A stretch of 64,000 bases of DNA from Notospermus geniculatus (Eukaryota; Nemertea; Pilidiophora; Heteronemertea; Lineidae). Both the position numbers and the translations under genes were made by a program. The stretch lies in contig NMRB01000507.1 of assembly GCA_002633025.1 (NCBI GenBank), positions 287,739-351,738 on the forward strand. The letters run 5' to 3'. Under the pieces are notes generated by a model, which searched no databases, was not told the origin of the DNA, and worked only from the letters and a program-made list of their open reading frames with translations. Shown in pieces: positions 1 through 11,517 of this stretch; the first letter of the stretch is position 1, and each line of letters starts with the position of its first letter.

Positions 1-104
1 AGACGCTCGAAAGCATTGTTTGCTTCCGCCGCGTTGGTCGTGGACAAAGGATGCGACATCGCGCGGCACGAAAATCGCGTGAATGGATTCTTAGCCTTAA
101 AGAT

Positions 105-1335
105 ATCATATACCATGTTTCTTTGTCCAAATAGCGAAACGAACATAGCATACAACAGAACAATGCTCTTACTAGGGTATTACATAACAGTGTGATGAGT
201 GGTACCACAAATATTTAGCCCACCATATCATCCTACAAGGTAAAGAGTTGTATTCTAATCAGTAATACTGAAATGATCCCAGGGCTACCGCAGAACAATG
301 GAGCTGCTGCTATGCTCTGCTGTTGCTAGGGATTAAAAAATTGGGTAATGAGTGATACCACGACGTAGCTTAGCCTCCCCATTATCATCCTACAAGGTTT
401 GGTTGAATTCTAATCAGTAATATTGAAATGATCCCAGGGGTACCACAGAACAATGGAGTTGCTATGCTGTTGCTAGGGATTATATAATTGGATAATGAGT
501 GCTACCATGGCGTAGCGTATCCTCCCCATTATCATCCTACAAGGTTTGGTTGAATTCTAATCAGTAATATTGAAATGATCCCAGGCGTACCACAGAACAA
601 TGGAGTTGCTATGCTGTTGATAGGGATTATATAATTGGATAATGAGTGCTACCATGGCGTAGCGTATCCTCCCCATTATCATCCTACAAGGTTTGGTTGA
701 ATTCTAATCAGTAATATTGAAATGATCCCAGGCGTACCACAGAACAATGGAGTTGCTATGCTGTTGATAGGGATTATATAATTGGATAATGAGTGGTACC
801 ATGACGTAGCTTAGCCTCCCCATTATCATCCTACAAGGTTTGGTTGAATTCTAATCAGTAATATTGAAATGATCCAAGGGGCACCACAGAACAATGGAGT
901 TGCTATGCTGTTGCTAGGGATTACATAATTGGATAATGAGTGGTACCATGACGTAGCTTAGCCTCCCCATTATCATCTCACAAGGTTTGGTTGAATTCGT
1001 ATCAGTAATATTGAAATGATCCCAGGGGTACCGCAGAACAATGGAGTTGCTATGCTGTTGCTAGGGATTACATAATTGGATGATAACTGGCACCATGACG
1101 TAACGTAGCCTCCCCATTATCATCCTACAAGGTTTGGCATAATTCTGTGCAGACATAGTGTAACGATCCCAGGAACACCGCAGAACAATAAGGTTGCTAT
1201 GCTGTTGCTAGGGATTACATAACAGAGTGATGGGTGGTACCAGAAGGTCCCCTGGCCCCACCACTATTACCATACCAAGTTTGGTTGAAATCTGTGCAGT
1301 AATAGTGAAATGATCCCAGCCATACCGCAGAACAT
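105..1335. repeat. 147-bp satellite array, about 8 monomers
   Basis: The motif GGTTTGGTTGAATTC recurs at about 396, 543, 690, 837, 984 and 1131, an exact 147-bp step with few substitutions. A more divergent monomer lies on each side: the left one is about 10 bp longer and the right one ends near 1335. The array is non-coding in all frames I read. The period equals the DNA length wrapped by a nucleosome core, which is common for centromeric or heterochromatic satellites, but that role is only inferred. The array may continue to the left of the window. Confidence 0.9.
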
Positions 1336-3045
1336 CTTATTTCCTCGGCCCCATTTCTACAGAGATTTTTTTGGGTGGATTTTAGAGGGTATATCGGTTT
1401 CTGAAAGATAAAATCCTTAGAAGTTGGCGAAATATGATGTCGCTTGTTTATTAGAATTTATAATTCCTAACAATTTTGCCTTTCTATGATGAGTTGGCGA
1501 AATGGCTGAAGATGATGTTGACGTGGAATTATATAGTCAGATTTCGAGGTTATTCTGCAACGGGGTCTCAATTTGGCGCGTAGGGCTATGACTTTATTCG
1601 TGGTGAGTGAGTGAAGCGGTTTACTGTTGAATGTACGCAGTGCGCAGGTACAATGCAGTAGATCTATACCGGTATATTGCGTAATTTTATAGCGCTAATT
1701 ATGCCGCTCTCTCCCGTGAATCACTGGTTTTTGTGTACACGCCATCATGTGTGTTTATATGCCAATACACGGCAGCTGAAGCCTGGGGAATCAGGCCGAG
1801 TGCCACCCCTTAAAGGGACCAGGAAAATTGTTTCTAGCTTCGGTTATTACAAAATGCTAGTTCCTTCATGATAAATTCCCGCCGTCAATTCACTTTTTCA
1901 ATTAAGTCTTAATTACTGACACCCAGACAAATCGGTTATCGCCTAAACCATGTAGCAGTCGCTATTTGAGCAATTGCTCAGCAGGTGTCTCTCATGGTCA
2001 TTGCCTACGTCACTGGGAATCTGGGGGCTTATTCACAAAGGTTTCTAAGATAGGTCAGTTTACGTATGCGGTAGTCATCCGTAGGCCTATTTTACGGAAA
2101 GGTTACGTATGAGTTACACTTTATTCACAAAAGCGGCGGAGGGACTTCTAAGGAAACACGTAACTGAGCAATAATCTATTCACTTGCGCGATGCCAAATT
2201 TGATACATGTACGCCTTTTGTATTCGTACATTCGATCAATTACAGCACTGAGTGCCATGACGTAACTGTTTGAGGGCACTTGTATACAAGTTTGGCAAAG
2301 CATGTGGTTCATTAGCGTACTGGCTAGCACGATGACCATGTCCGAATAGAAGGGCGAAGTCGCTCAGAGAATTTCACATCGAAGGAGATAAAAAGAATTG
2401 TGGAACTCGTAAAAGCAAATTACTCTACCATTTCCCAAAAGGCCACCGTACACGATACATTTTTAGCTCACCTGTGAGCTATAGTCGTCACGCGCCGTCG
2501 TCCGTCGTCGTCGGCGTCCGTTAGCAGGGCACGTTTCGTAACCGCTGGGCCTACTAGGTATGTATCAAAACTGAACGTACGAAAACGAAAAATGAACCTA
2601 TGATTAAGTTGAACATGTAACACTGAATGTGATTGGTCGCCCGCACCTTATCGACCACAGCACCGGCGGACGGTGAACCTAACCATAATTATATGTGTTC
2701 GTCCACTAGGTCCACCTTGTGATTGGTTAACAGGAAGATTACGCACAATCGCCTGTTGTGAATGAATAGTGTAGGGCGTACACTGGCGGGTCTCGGTACG
2801 GTTTGCTTGAATAGAGTCCTTGTAATTGACGTTATCTGTCGCCGATAGTTGGCCGATTAGCAAGGGCCTTGACGCTTGAAAACCCACGACACACACGACC
2901 ATATTATACAATCGACAAAGAAATACCAGGAATGTCCTCCAGCATGTCGCCGTACGTAATGACATGGCAAGGGGTCAAAACCAACCTCGTGATGACCGCG
3001 TGATGTAAGATCATGTAATGGTTTAAAACATTGCGCCTTTTAAAA
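1336..3045. other. Non-coding, no gene seen
   Basis: Only short ORFs without family resemblance occur here. A GTCGTCCGTCGTCGTCGG-rich stretch near 2490-2520, after AGCTCACCTGTGAGCTATAG, looks like the edge of a dispersed repeat. I see no exon, RNA gene or clear promoter. Confidence 0.5.
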
Positions 3046-3419
3046 GCCGTGGTTACACTTCATAAAATCCCCGGTTTTTTGGCGGTCACACCTATGAATT
3101 GCCGGGCTTCAAGAAACTCGTGTCTGAAAAACACGGGTTTCTGGAACACGGCAATCTCGCCGTGCTTTTCGAAATCCCCGTGTCCCATTAGTTCCTTAGC
3201 ACGGCTACAGATGGCGCGGCCATTAAGTGACGTCGTTTTCGCGCCTCCAACAATGTGTGCCAATAAAGAAATGACTGAAGAGTCGGTGCATGCAGCGCAA
3301 CTGTCGCCGGGCGACTTAACTAAAATGTAGTGGTGTGATCTCTCGCCGGGATTTTCGCACACACGGGTGTGACACGGGTCTGGAAAAACATGGCTATTTT
3401 TATGTAGTGTAACCACGGC
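3046..3419. mobile_element. MITE, copy 1 (374 bp)
   Basis: The segment starts GCCGTGGTTACACTTCATAA and ends in the inverted version of that sequence (ATGTAGTGTAACCACGGC). A second copy lies at 22500-22858 and aligns along the whole length. It is non-coding: the ORFs in it run through both strands because the sequence is partly palindromic. The TTA duplication of copy 2 is not preserved here (flanks AAA and TAC). Terminal repeats plus a 3-bp TTA target suggest a PIF/Harbinger-type non-autonomous element, which is inference. Confidence 0.8.
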
Positions 3420-4531
3420 TACTTGGGGCCTCGGAGGTCTTTTGCTGTCTCTCCACTCATCCCCCAGAAGTCCATTTCTTACCCGTCACCACAAAACGAG
3501 TAAAAGTCGCTCTGAAGTTGGCCGGTTGACACCAACGTTTTGTCAATTTCCGTAGCCCTTGGCGTGTTGTAGACCTGCGTTTGGTAAAATCTGAGTGATT
3601 ACGTTTCTGCCTTGAGCATCTCAGCTCCTCCAGTTATTTTGGTTCATCCTGGTTCATATCTTGTGATTTGATGTGACGGGTCACATTTCATGGGAAGCGA
3701 CTTGTAAAAAAACGTTTTTTCCATTGTGGGGGATTTGCGAAAACTATTTTTTCTTCCAATCGCGGAATAGGCAGAAGTGATAGAGTGCACTGCAGTGGTG
3801 GAATCGGGCCTTCATTTAAAACTGGGAGTCGCGGTGGTGGTGGCGAAGACTGGTTGACAAAGCACAACGCGCATGGTCAGGGCCGTATTTAAAAGGGGGC
3901 AGGGGGCAGCCCCCCCCCCGAGCCAACCAAAAAACGTGATTTTCATGCGGATTTTGGGCAAAAAACGGAAAAAAAAGATCTTCTGCCCCCCCCCCCCCCC
4001 CGAGGCGTTTGCCTCCCCCAGGACCAAGAAGTTAAATACGGTCCTGATGGCTCATTCACCTTGTTCCATTTACTTTGTCAAACTCGCGCCAGTGACTTGG
4101 TCAACGAGAAAACGACACCTCCCACTTGCTCTCTTGGTTGAATTAAAATTTACTTGTATTGCATCATTGATTTTATTCATTAGGTATACCTGGCCAAAGA
4201 GGCGGAGTTTTTAGCGGTTTCAATAGCTGTTGCGCAACAGACCTCATTCATCCACACCGACGGTCATTGGAATCAGGCGGGTCTATCAATGAAATTGGGT
4301 GTGCTTACTATTCAAAACCGAACGAAAACGGGACGTACACATAACCCACGTGACTGGGGATGGCCAATCATAAATGAAGTACCAAATGTGCATGACCGAA
4401 AACTCGACCGTTATAAGTTTAGTTTTGATACATACCTATTGGCACCAAACTTTGTACATACTAGCAAAGTACCCGTTGAATGACGGGTCATGAAAGTTTT
4501 TGTTGAAACGCGAGTGGTCCATATAAAAGCC
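3420..4531. other. Non-coding, low-complexity tracts
   Basis: No recognisable gene. Homopolymer tracts of C (near 3910-3920 and 3988-4002) and an A-rich run (3960-3977) create spurious ORFs on both strands. The block TATTTAAAAGGGGGCAGGGG with its C-run looks like a dispersed-repeat edge. Confidence 0.45.
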
Positions 4532-4796
4532 GTGTTTAACTGACATCCGTTATCCGTTGCGATACCATGTTATCAGTTTTTCATCTTGATCGCTACATGG
4601 AGGCAATGCTTTGACGGATAACGTCGTATCGCATAACGGAACGGATGTCAGGTAAACGGACACTGCTTAAACCCATGTTTACCTGACATCAGTTACCCGT
4701 TATGCGATACGTTTTTTCGTCTCGATCTGCACATGAGCCAATGCTTTGGCGGATAACGTCGTCCCGCATTACGGATAACAGATGTCAGGTAAACAC
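4532..4796. repeat. Two tandem hairpin elements
   Basis: Two related inverted repeats of about 125 bp lie side by side, at 4532-4657 and 4675-4796. Each begins near TGACATC(C/A)GTTA and ends in the inverted form ending GATGTCAGGTAAAC. The loop regions share CAATGCTTTG(A/G)CGGATAACGTCGT. They are non-coding and look like two copies of one short foldback/MITE family. Confidence 0.75.
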
Positions 4797-6273
4797 CGCT
4801 TTCCTAATGTCGGTCGGTGCTCTACGAAACTTCGGTCACTTGCAGCGTGCAGTAGCCACCGGTCATCCCGTTACAAACGATGTGGCACTCGACGTGGCCG
4901 ACGGACTGCTTCCCGAACCCGTCGTTGAAAGTGAAATTGACGTCCGCGCCAAAGAACGTGAGGTACGCAGGGGCGTAGCTAGCGGGGACAGGGGCAGATG
5001 TCCCCCAGAGCAAACGGGGCAAATGTTTCCAAGCAAATTTTTCCTTTAAAAGGTCATTTTCCCTCTTGAGCCAGGTAATTGTGGTGTCAGATGTCGGGAA
5101 AATGCATCTGAGAGGATGTCGATACATTTTTTTGGGGTGAGGACCCCAGCCCCCTTCGGCCTCCAGACGACTCAATCAATCCCCCCCCCAAAGCCATAAA
5201 AGCCAGCTACACCCCGCGCTACACCCATGGGTACGTGCGTCACTGTTTGCTGACGTCACCGGTGAATGACGTCATAGGTGAATTTGCTGGCGTAAAAGCA
5301 CGGTGTCAACACTCCCCTGTGTGGTCATGGTGATGACGTCAAAACGTCGTCTTCACGTTGAGGTAGGCCTACTGCCTTTTTCTACAGCTGGCTGTTGAGA
5401 CGATTCGCTTTGTTTCCCCCCGGGTTTTCAATTCAATCCACCTGCTATTGTTCAATAACTAACAGACGTAGGTGAGTTTTTTGAATATTTATGCGCTCAG
5501 TGATTAGTACGCCCCACTGAAACTTTGAATAGAGAACAAAATGGCGACCATCAGACGGTACACAGGAAGTAGTCAAGCTCAGCTGGGCATGTGCAGGAGG
5601 TTGATCATTGTAAACATGGCAACAGCGCAGGCGGAGAAATCCACTGACATCACATTGTGGAGATAGCGCTTTCAATTCACTTCACGAATTTAAATTGGCG
5701 GGCGAAATAAGTCGTGAATAGGCGGAAAATACAGTTTGAGCCAGTTGCCCGATAACAGCCAATGATAGCAGTAGCCAGTAGCCACATGGACCTACTTGGA
5801 CGGTGATTGATGACGTCACTGCGCAACGCCGCCAATGCTGACAGACGGAAGTGCCTTCACGTTTTATAGTATAGATGTGTCACTAGGTGACATGACCTCA
5901 GAAAGTTTCGGTCCGATCTGATTCCTGGCTTGGCCACCAGGGGGGGGGGGGATGAACCGAAAACCTTTAAAGTGCAGTTTCGTCTTAACCGTTGATCGGA
6001 TCGTCACCACATTTTTGTCGTAGGTACATCTTATGAGGATACACGACATATCCCCCGGGTTTTTGATTTGACGTAATTTTCAAGGTCACAGAAATTTCAT
6101 CATCGGGCGGCACGTTTCGTGGCTATTTGTCCTGGATTGTTCAAATTAGGTGTGATGATGTATCTAGGTACCCTCTATGTCTGTAGCGGATTTCGGTCCG
6201 ATCGGACTTCAAATATGGCCACCAGGTGGCTATCTTGGAAATCGGGTGTTGGCCCATAGCTCGTTAACTACTG
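4797..6273. other. Non-coding, no gene seen
   Basis: The ORFs present are short, overlap on opposite strands and resemble nothing I know. Clustered TGACGTCA-like sites (5250-5340, 5810-5825) are noted without assigning function. A run of 11 G occurs at 5940-5951. The sentence-like motif GGCCACCAGG(T)GG recurs here, at 7997 and, in variant form, near 51660-51960. Confidence 0.4.
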
Positions 6274-6785
6274 GGTCATTCCATGCCAACTCACACACTT
6301 TTGTCGGGGTGGGTCTTCGATTTTGCTCAAATTGGGCATGCTTGTGGGTCTACTAGAGAAACTACCACACACCAAATTGTAGATCATTCTGATCATTTAC
6401 CACCGACTTAGGGCAGTTGAAAGATTTGATAGGTTTTGCTCCGGAATAGGACCCATGGATTGAGAAATTGCGATATCTTGCACAAAAATGATCCAATATC
6501 AACAAATGTGGTATCATCGGACAGAGGAGAAAATTCGCTTTCCAATGATATGTAACATGATGACCTTCCTAGATGTAGGTCACTTCAAGGTCACGGGACA
6601 TGACCTTGACATTTGACCTCAATTTTAGGGGAGAACATCCCTTTCAATTTTTTTCAAATTTTTTGCACATGTAGCCTATGGTACAGCGAGAAAGTCCGCA
6701 AAAGTTTGTTTTGGAGAATTGACTGCTTCATGTATTTATTAATAAAAGAGTTCTCAGTATACAGCGTGTAGCATAAAACAAGGTC
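6274..6785 (-). repeat. Dispersed repeat family C, inverted copy
   Basis: About 510 bp running from GGGTCATTCCATGCCAACTC to the GTGTAGCATAAAACA block. It is the reverse complement of 8753-9262 and 9852-10363 with scattered substitutions. It contains repeated AAGGTCA/TGACCTT half-sites. No protein is encoded. Confidence 0.85.
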
Positions 6786-8689
6786 ATTGCATAATCGAAA
6801 TGGGCATCCTCAATAACCTAAGTATGGGGATATCATGTTCCAACCTCTACCACAGGCAGAGATATTTCAAAAGAGCAAGGTCAACCTTCATGATTTATGA
6901 TAATTGGTTAATTCGAAATATCTCTGCCTATTAGCATCATGGTCTGACATATGACAATTTCCATTCTTATGTAATGAACTATATGATATTTTCAATGTCC
7001 TGTTGTTTAGATTTGTGACAGGCAAGATTTTGAGAATTTCACCCTGATCCAGATATCGGAGAATGAAACCGATTAGCTCATCGGAAAGCTTGGGTCAACA
7101 AACATGGGGGTAAGGCCTATTTCCAGCCTTGCAGCTGTCCTGTGGACTGAGCTTTGACAGCAGAGAGGTGAACGGACACACACTGACACACACACCGAGA
7201 AAAAAACAATATGGTTCCCGGGAACCATAATTAGACCTATCATCATATCATGGCTATGCATGCGAGTGCATAGTGCCTAGCGGCAATGAGAGCAACCAAG
7301 GTGAATAAGGGATTTTACGCCTACATATAATATGCATGTGCGGTAACACCTCAGCATAATTACGTCCCCCGCCCCCTCATTCTTTTGTCATTATGTTCTA
7401 AAGTATAAAATGCCAATGCGATGGTAATTTCAGGGTATCATCACAATGTCTTTGAGGTCAAAATGTGAAAATGACAGGGCCGTATACGACCTGCCAACTG
7501 AAGAGGTTGAAACACGGGAAACGAGAGACAAGTACAAATAATTCACCTTTTTAGTGGTTATCAAGCATATATATAGGTGTTCGTGTGGAAATCAATGCGA
7601 GCAGAGGTTCAGAAACAAGAAAAAAGAGTGATGACCCCATCCCTAAGTGAAGGAAATACATGTATACTGTTATACTGTTATACTGTGGGAATGTGATAGT
7701 TTTTTTTAGAGATAAGAGATGGCCATGGTGACCATATTGAAAGGTAATGTGCGACAAAAATCTATGGTGGACAATCTGACCCATATCACTATGCCTATAG
7801 AATATGAAGTTAATCGATCGAGTGGTTCTCACATTATGAAGCGGAACGTATACTAGCAGCCATAAATGAAGTTGGGAGTGCAACTAAAATCCACAGGGCA
7901 CACCTTCTAAGCCATGTCACTATGCCTTTAAAATATGAAAATGATTGAGGAAGAAACTTTCAAGTTATTGAGCGAAATGCGAAATCCAAAATGGCCACCA
8001 GGTAGCCATATTAGTGGTTGGAGTTCACGTAAAATTGATATGGTGCACCATCTGACCTATATCACGATATGCCTCTAAATATTGGGTGGGAAGGGGTTAA
8101 TATCACTTGGCAAATCATACCCGGGGGGGGGGGGGGGGGTNCCCTTTCAGCTGGTAACAGCAATTTTGAATCCCCACCCCTTTTGGCTGGGTGCTTTTCA
8201 ATCCCCACCCCCTAAAGCTGGGTACTCTGCAATCCCCACCCATGGCTGGATAATTTGAAAGACGTTTCAAAGGGCTTTTTGCAGGACACACTAGGTAAGG
8301 GAGGGCTTAAGGCGGGGGAGAGTGTCTTTTTATGTAGTCCCGTGGGCTTTCTGCGGGGTTATGGGTGAAATAGGGGGGCTTATTCGGCCCCGCGCGGGAC
8401 CCGCCGATGCGGCTCGAAAAACATCCCTTTACCCGCAATTTTTGGTATGCTGATATGCAACACACTTTATGGGGGGTGATATCATGTTAGGCCCATTGGG
8501 TAGAAAGGCGTTAATGTCAGTTGATAGAAGGCCTACAATGCTTGGAGAACCGAGATAGATACCGGTATCTTTAGACCGATTGGGTGAGAAGGGGTTATTA
8601 TCACTTGGTGAATCGAGATTGATATCTTCTCAGACCCACTGGGTGGGAAGGTATAGAATCACTTGGCAAACAAACTGACATCTTACAGT
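6786..8689. other. Non-coding with repeat debris and an assembly gap
   Basis: No gene found. A poly-G run at 8124-8140 is followed by an N at 8141, so the local sequence is uncertain. From 8470 to 8680 a short diverged module resembling CCCATTGGGTGGGAAGGGGTT plus TTGGTGAATCGAGAT repeats several times. The same module reappears near 11655-11735 and 45595-45855. Confidence 0.5.
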
Positions 8690-9262
8690 AGAAATTATTC
8701 ATAATTGTCTAAGTATACCTGTCATGCTTATGTGATTAGATGTATACGGTTGCAGTGTTTTATGCTACAAGCTGTATACTGAGAACTCTTTTATTAATAA
8801 ATACATGAAGCAATCAATTCTCCAAAACAAAACTTTGCAGACTTTCTCTCCGGAAAATAGGCTACATGCGGAAAAAATTTGAAAAAAATCGAAAGGGATG
8901 TTCTTGCCTAAAATTGAGGTCAAAGTCAAGGTCATGCCCCATGACCTTGAAGTGACCTACATCTAGGAAGGTCATCATGTTACATATCATTGGAAAGAAA
9001 ATTTTCTCCTCTGTCCGATGATACCAAATTTGTTGATATTGGATCATTTTTGTGCAAGATATCGTAATTTCTGAATCCATGGGTCCAATTCCAGAGCAAA
9101 ACCTATCAAATCTTTCAACTGCCCTAAGTCGGCGGTAAATGATCAGAATGATCTAAAATTTGGTGTGTGGTAGTTTCTCTAGTAGACCCACAAGCATGCC
9201 CAATTTGAGCAAAATCGAAGACCCACCCCGACAAAAGTGTGTGAGTTGGCATGGAATGACCC
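8690..9262 (+). repeat. Dispersed repeat family C, direct copy 1
   Basis: A 573-bp block from TAGAAATTATTC to GGCATGGAATGACCC. It is nearly identical to 9791-10363, with a start-to-start distance of 1101 bp, and is the inverse of 6274-6785. The inverted and direct arrangement suggests either a mobile repeat or local rearrangement. Confidence 0.88.
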
Positions 9263-9790
9263 TACTGGAGCTAGAATGTTCTGAACTTGAACAAGTACTG
9301 TATCGACTGGCTCATGGCAAAATCGCGCCAATCATACATTCATTGAATATACAGTGTGTATCAGAAAAAAGGAAACCGAGATTAATTTGTTAATTTCTTG
9401 GACATGGCTAAATATTTCGGAAATTGGCAAGTACCATTGATTACCTAATGACGTCCTCTTTCTTATGACACCAAGAAATCCAATTTACTGTCACAGATGA
9501 CTGAGCACGAAGCACTTCAATCAACCATGTCAGAACTGGTCTTGTACCAGATAGATGTTTTGGTAATGAGCCTTGTCTACCCAGTGCAGGGCTTTTGTTG
9601 GGCTTCCAAATTATGCAATCCTCTGCATGTTACACAATTCACNATAGGCCATGTAGCTAGGCCTGAGGAAGTTTAATGAACCGTGGACTTGAGTGAGCAT
9701 GAACCATAATTAAGTGTACTAGTCACCCATGTCATCTTTCCCGAAGAATTCTCAGGACTGGGACAGTTGCGAATAGAGAACAACTCTAGT

Positions 9791-10363
9791 AGAAATTATT
9801 CACAATTGTCTAGGTGTCCCTGTCATGCTTATGTGATTAGATGTATACGGTTGCAGTGTTTTATGCTACACGCTGTATACTGAGAACTCTTTTATTAATG
9901 AATACATGAAGCAATCAATTCTCCAAAACAAAACTTTGCAGACTTTCTCTCCGGAAAATAGGCTATGTGGAAAAAAATTGAAAAAAATCGAAAGGGATGT
10001 TCTTGCCTAAAATTGAGGTCAAAGGTCAAGGTCATGTCCCGTGACCTTGAAGTGACCTACATCTAGGAAGGTCATCATGTTACATATCATTGGAAAGAGA
10101 ATTTTCTCCTCTGTCCGATGATACCAAATTTGTTGATATTGGATCATTTTTGTGCAAGATATCGTAATTTCTGAATCCATGGGTCCAATTCCGGAGCAAA
10201 ACCCCTCAAATCTTTCAACTGCCCTAAGTCGGCGGTAAATGATCAGAATGATCTAAAATTTCGTGTGTGGTAGTTTCTCTAGTAGACCCACAAACATGCC
10301 CAATTTGAGCAAAAGCGAAGACCCACCCCGACAAAAGTGTGTGAGTTGGCATGGAATGACCCT
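9791..10363 (+). repeat. Dispersed repeat family C, direct copy 2
   Basis: The second direct copy of the 573-bp block, with a few substitutions and small deletions (for example around 9963). The spacer between copies (9263-9790) has one N at 9643 and no recognisable gene. Confidence 0.88.
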
Positions 10364-10592
10364 TATTGGATTACGGATTAGTGTTAAATCCCTTAAAGGG
10401 CCAAATTAATGATATACCAGGCACGCCCAGCGCCAAATTAATTTCGCCAAAAAACGGAAAAAAAGATACCCTGCAAACAAACTGAAACAAGATGACATTG
10501 TAAATGTCGTATGGTTCCCGATGTACAGGTGCTTCTACCAGTACATGAATGATACATTGACAGAGATCAAGGCACGNCGCACGCACGCACTA

Positions 10593-10665
10593 ACGCACGA
10601 CAGACCACCACTAAAGGCGCCAAGCACAGCATAAGCCCTTTTGGCCTATGGGCCAAGCGGGCTAA
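10593..10665 (+). mobile_element. Family B repeat, terminal fragment
   Basis: The block with ACGCACGACAGACCACCACT, CAGCATAAGCCC and the terminus GGCCAAGCGGGCTAA matches the right end of the fuller copy at 44775-45519. It ends 2 bp before the start codon of the membrane-protein gene at 10668. It has probably replaced or displaced that gene's upstream region and the left end of the virus-like element. Confidence 0.7.
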
Positions 10666-10667
10666 AA

Positions 10668-10976
10668 ATGAACAGGGTACATAACTGGAATATTTTTGGC
10701 AGCAAGGTGCCGAAAGAGGAGATTGTTTACTTTTGTCAAATCATCATTGTATACACGGTTATTATCACTTCTATCGTGAACTTGTCTCTCAAAACTGATC
10801 AGCCTGAACTTTGGATCACGCTATTGAGTAGCGGTATTGGTTATCTTATGCCTAATCCCAGATTAGGAGGTGGCCATGGCCGACTTTTACCTCACCCTAC
10901 CGAGCAACGCAAGCCATCACCTGTTTCCGAGGAATTCACAGAACTCGTACAAGATCAATCTGGCGAAACCCATTGA
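10668..10976 (+). CDS. Small two-pass membrane protein of the virus-like element
   Basis: 102 codons from the first ATG after the family B repeat. Residues about 14-40 form a hydrophobic stretch (FCQIIIVYTVIITSI), and a second runs around 50-65 (LWITLLSSGIGYLMP), ending in an NPRL motif. Small hydrophobic proteins of this kind often sit just upstream of the penton-like gene in invertebrate Polinton/adinto-like elements, from general knowledge of the group. The last 33 codons overlap the next gene in another frame and look like run-through, so the ancestral stop may have been near 10866. A membrane or virion-membrane role is inferred. Function unknown. Confidence 0.55.
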   Translation: MNRVHNWNIFGSKVPKEEIVYFCQIIIVYTVIITSIVNLSLKTDQPELWITLLSSGIGYLMPNPRLGGGHGRLLPHPTEQRKPSPVSEEFTELVQDQSGETH

Positions 10977-11517
10977 TTTGCGAGGCAGATGGACTGTAGC
11001 CCTTAGTGAAATTCATTTTGTGGGTGACTTTGACAATATTTCTGATGATAATGGTTTTGAAATTAAGCTTTACGATACTCCAAAAGACATTAAAGTGAAT
11101 GGGAAAATCTCTCCCGGAAAGTACCGACATATTCCAGATGTAGTTAAAACTTTAAACAATTCTATTAAAACTCACCGTGAAGCTGATAAAGATTTTTCAA
11201 ACTATGTTCAAGAGGTGCAGAGGGCCCTTTATTTTCAGTTCAACCGTGTAACCGGATATGTTCCACTTATTAATAACCACCCCAGTATTAAAATTGCAGT
11301 GAAGGGTGATTTCGCACGTTGTATTGGCTTCGAGCCTGATGTTATGTTAACCTGTGATCAAGATGGTGATTACAGGGCAGATATTGATATAGGGTTTCAC
11401 ACCCTCTATGTTTATTCCGATATTGTCACCGCACAGCTCGTGGGCGATAGTATGGTTCCACTGCTTAGAGTGGTCGATTTTAGTAAGAAACACGATGGGA
11501 ATACTGTCAATATATAC

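Noticed and set aside
3031-3416. Two opposed ORFs of about 100 codons
   Set aside because: They lie inside the near-palindromic MITE and recur in its second copy at 22.5 kb.
4532-4796. CRISPR-like array
   Set aside because: Only two hairpin units, no spacers, and the genome is eukaryotic.
5250-5340. Clustered CRE-like TGACGTCA sites as a promoter
   Set aside because: No gene or TATA element near; short sites of this kind are expected by chance in repeats.
8124-8141. G-quadruplex at the poly-G run
   Set aside because: The run adjoins an N, so its length is an assembly uncertainty.
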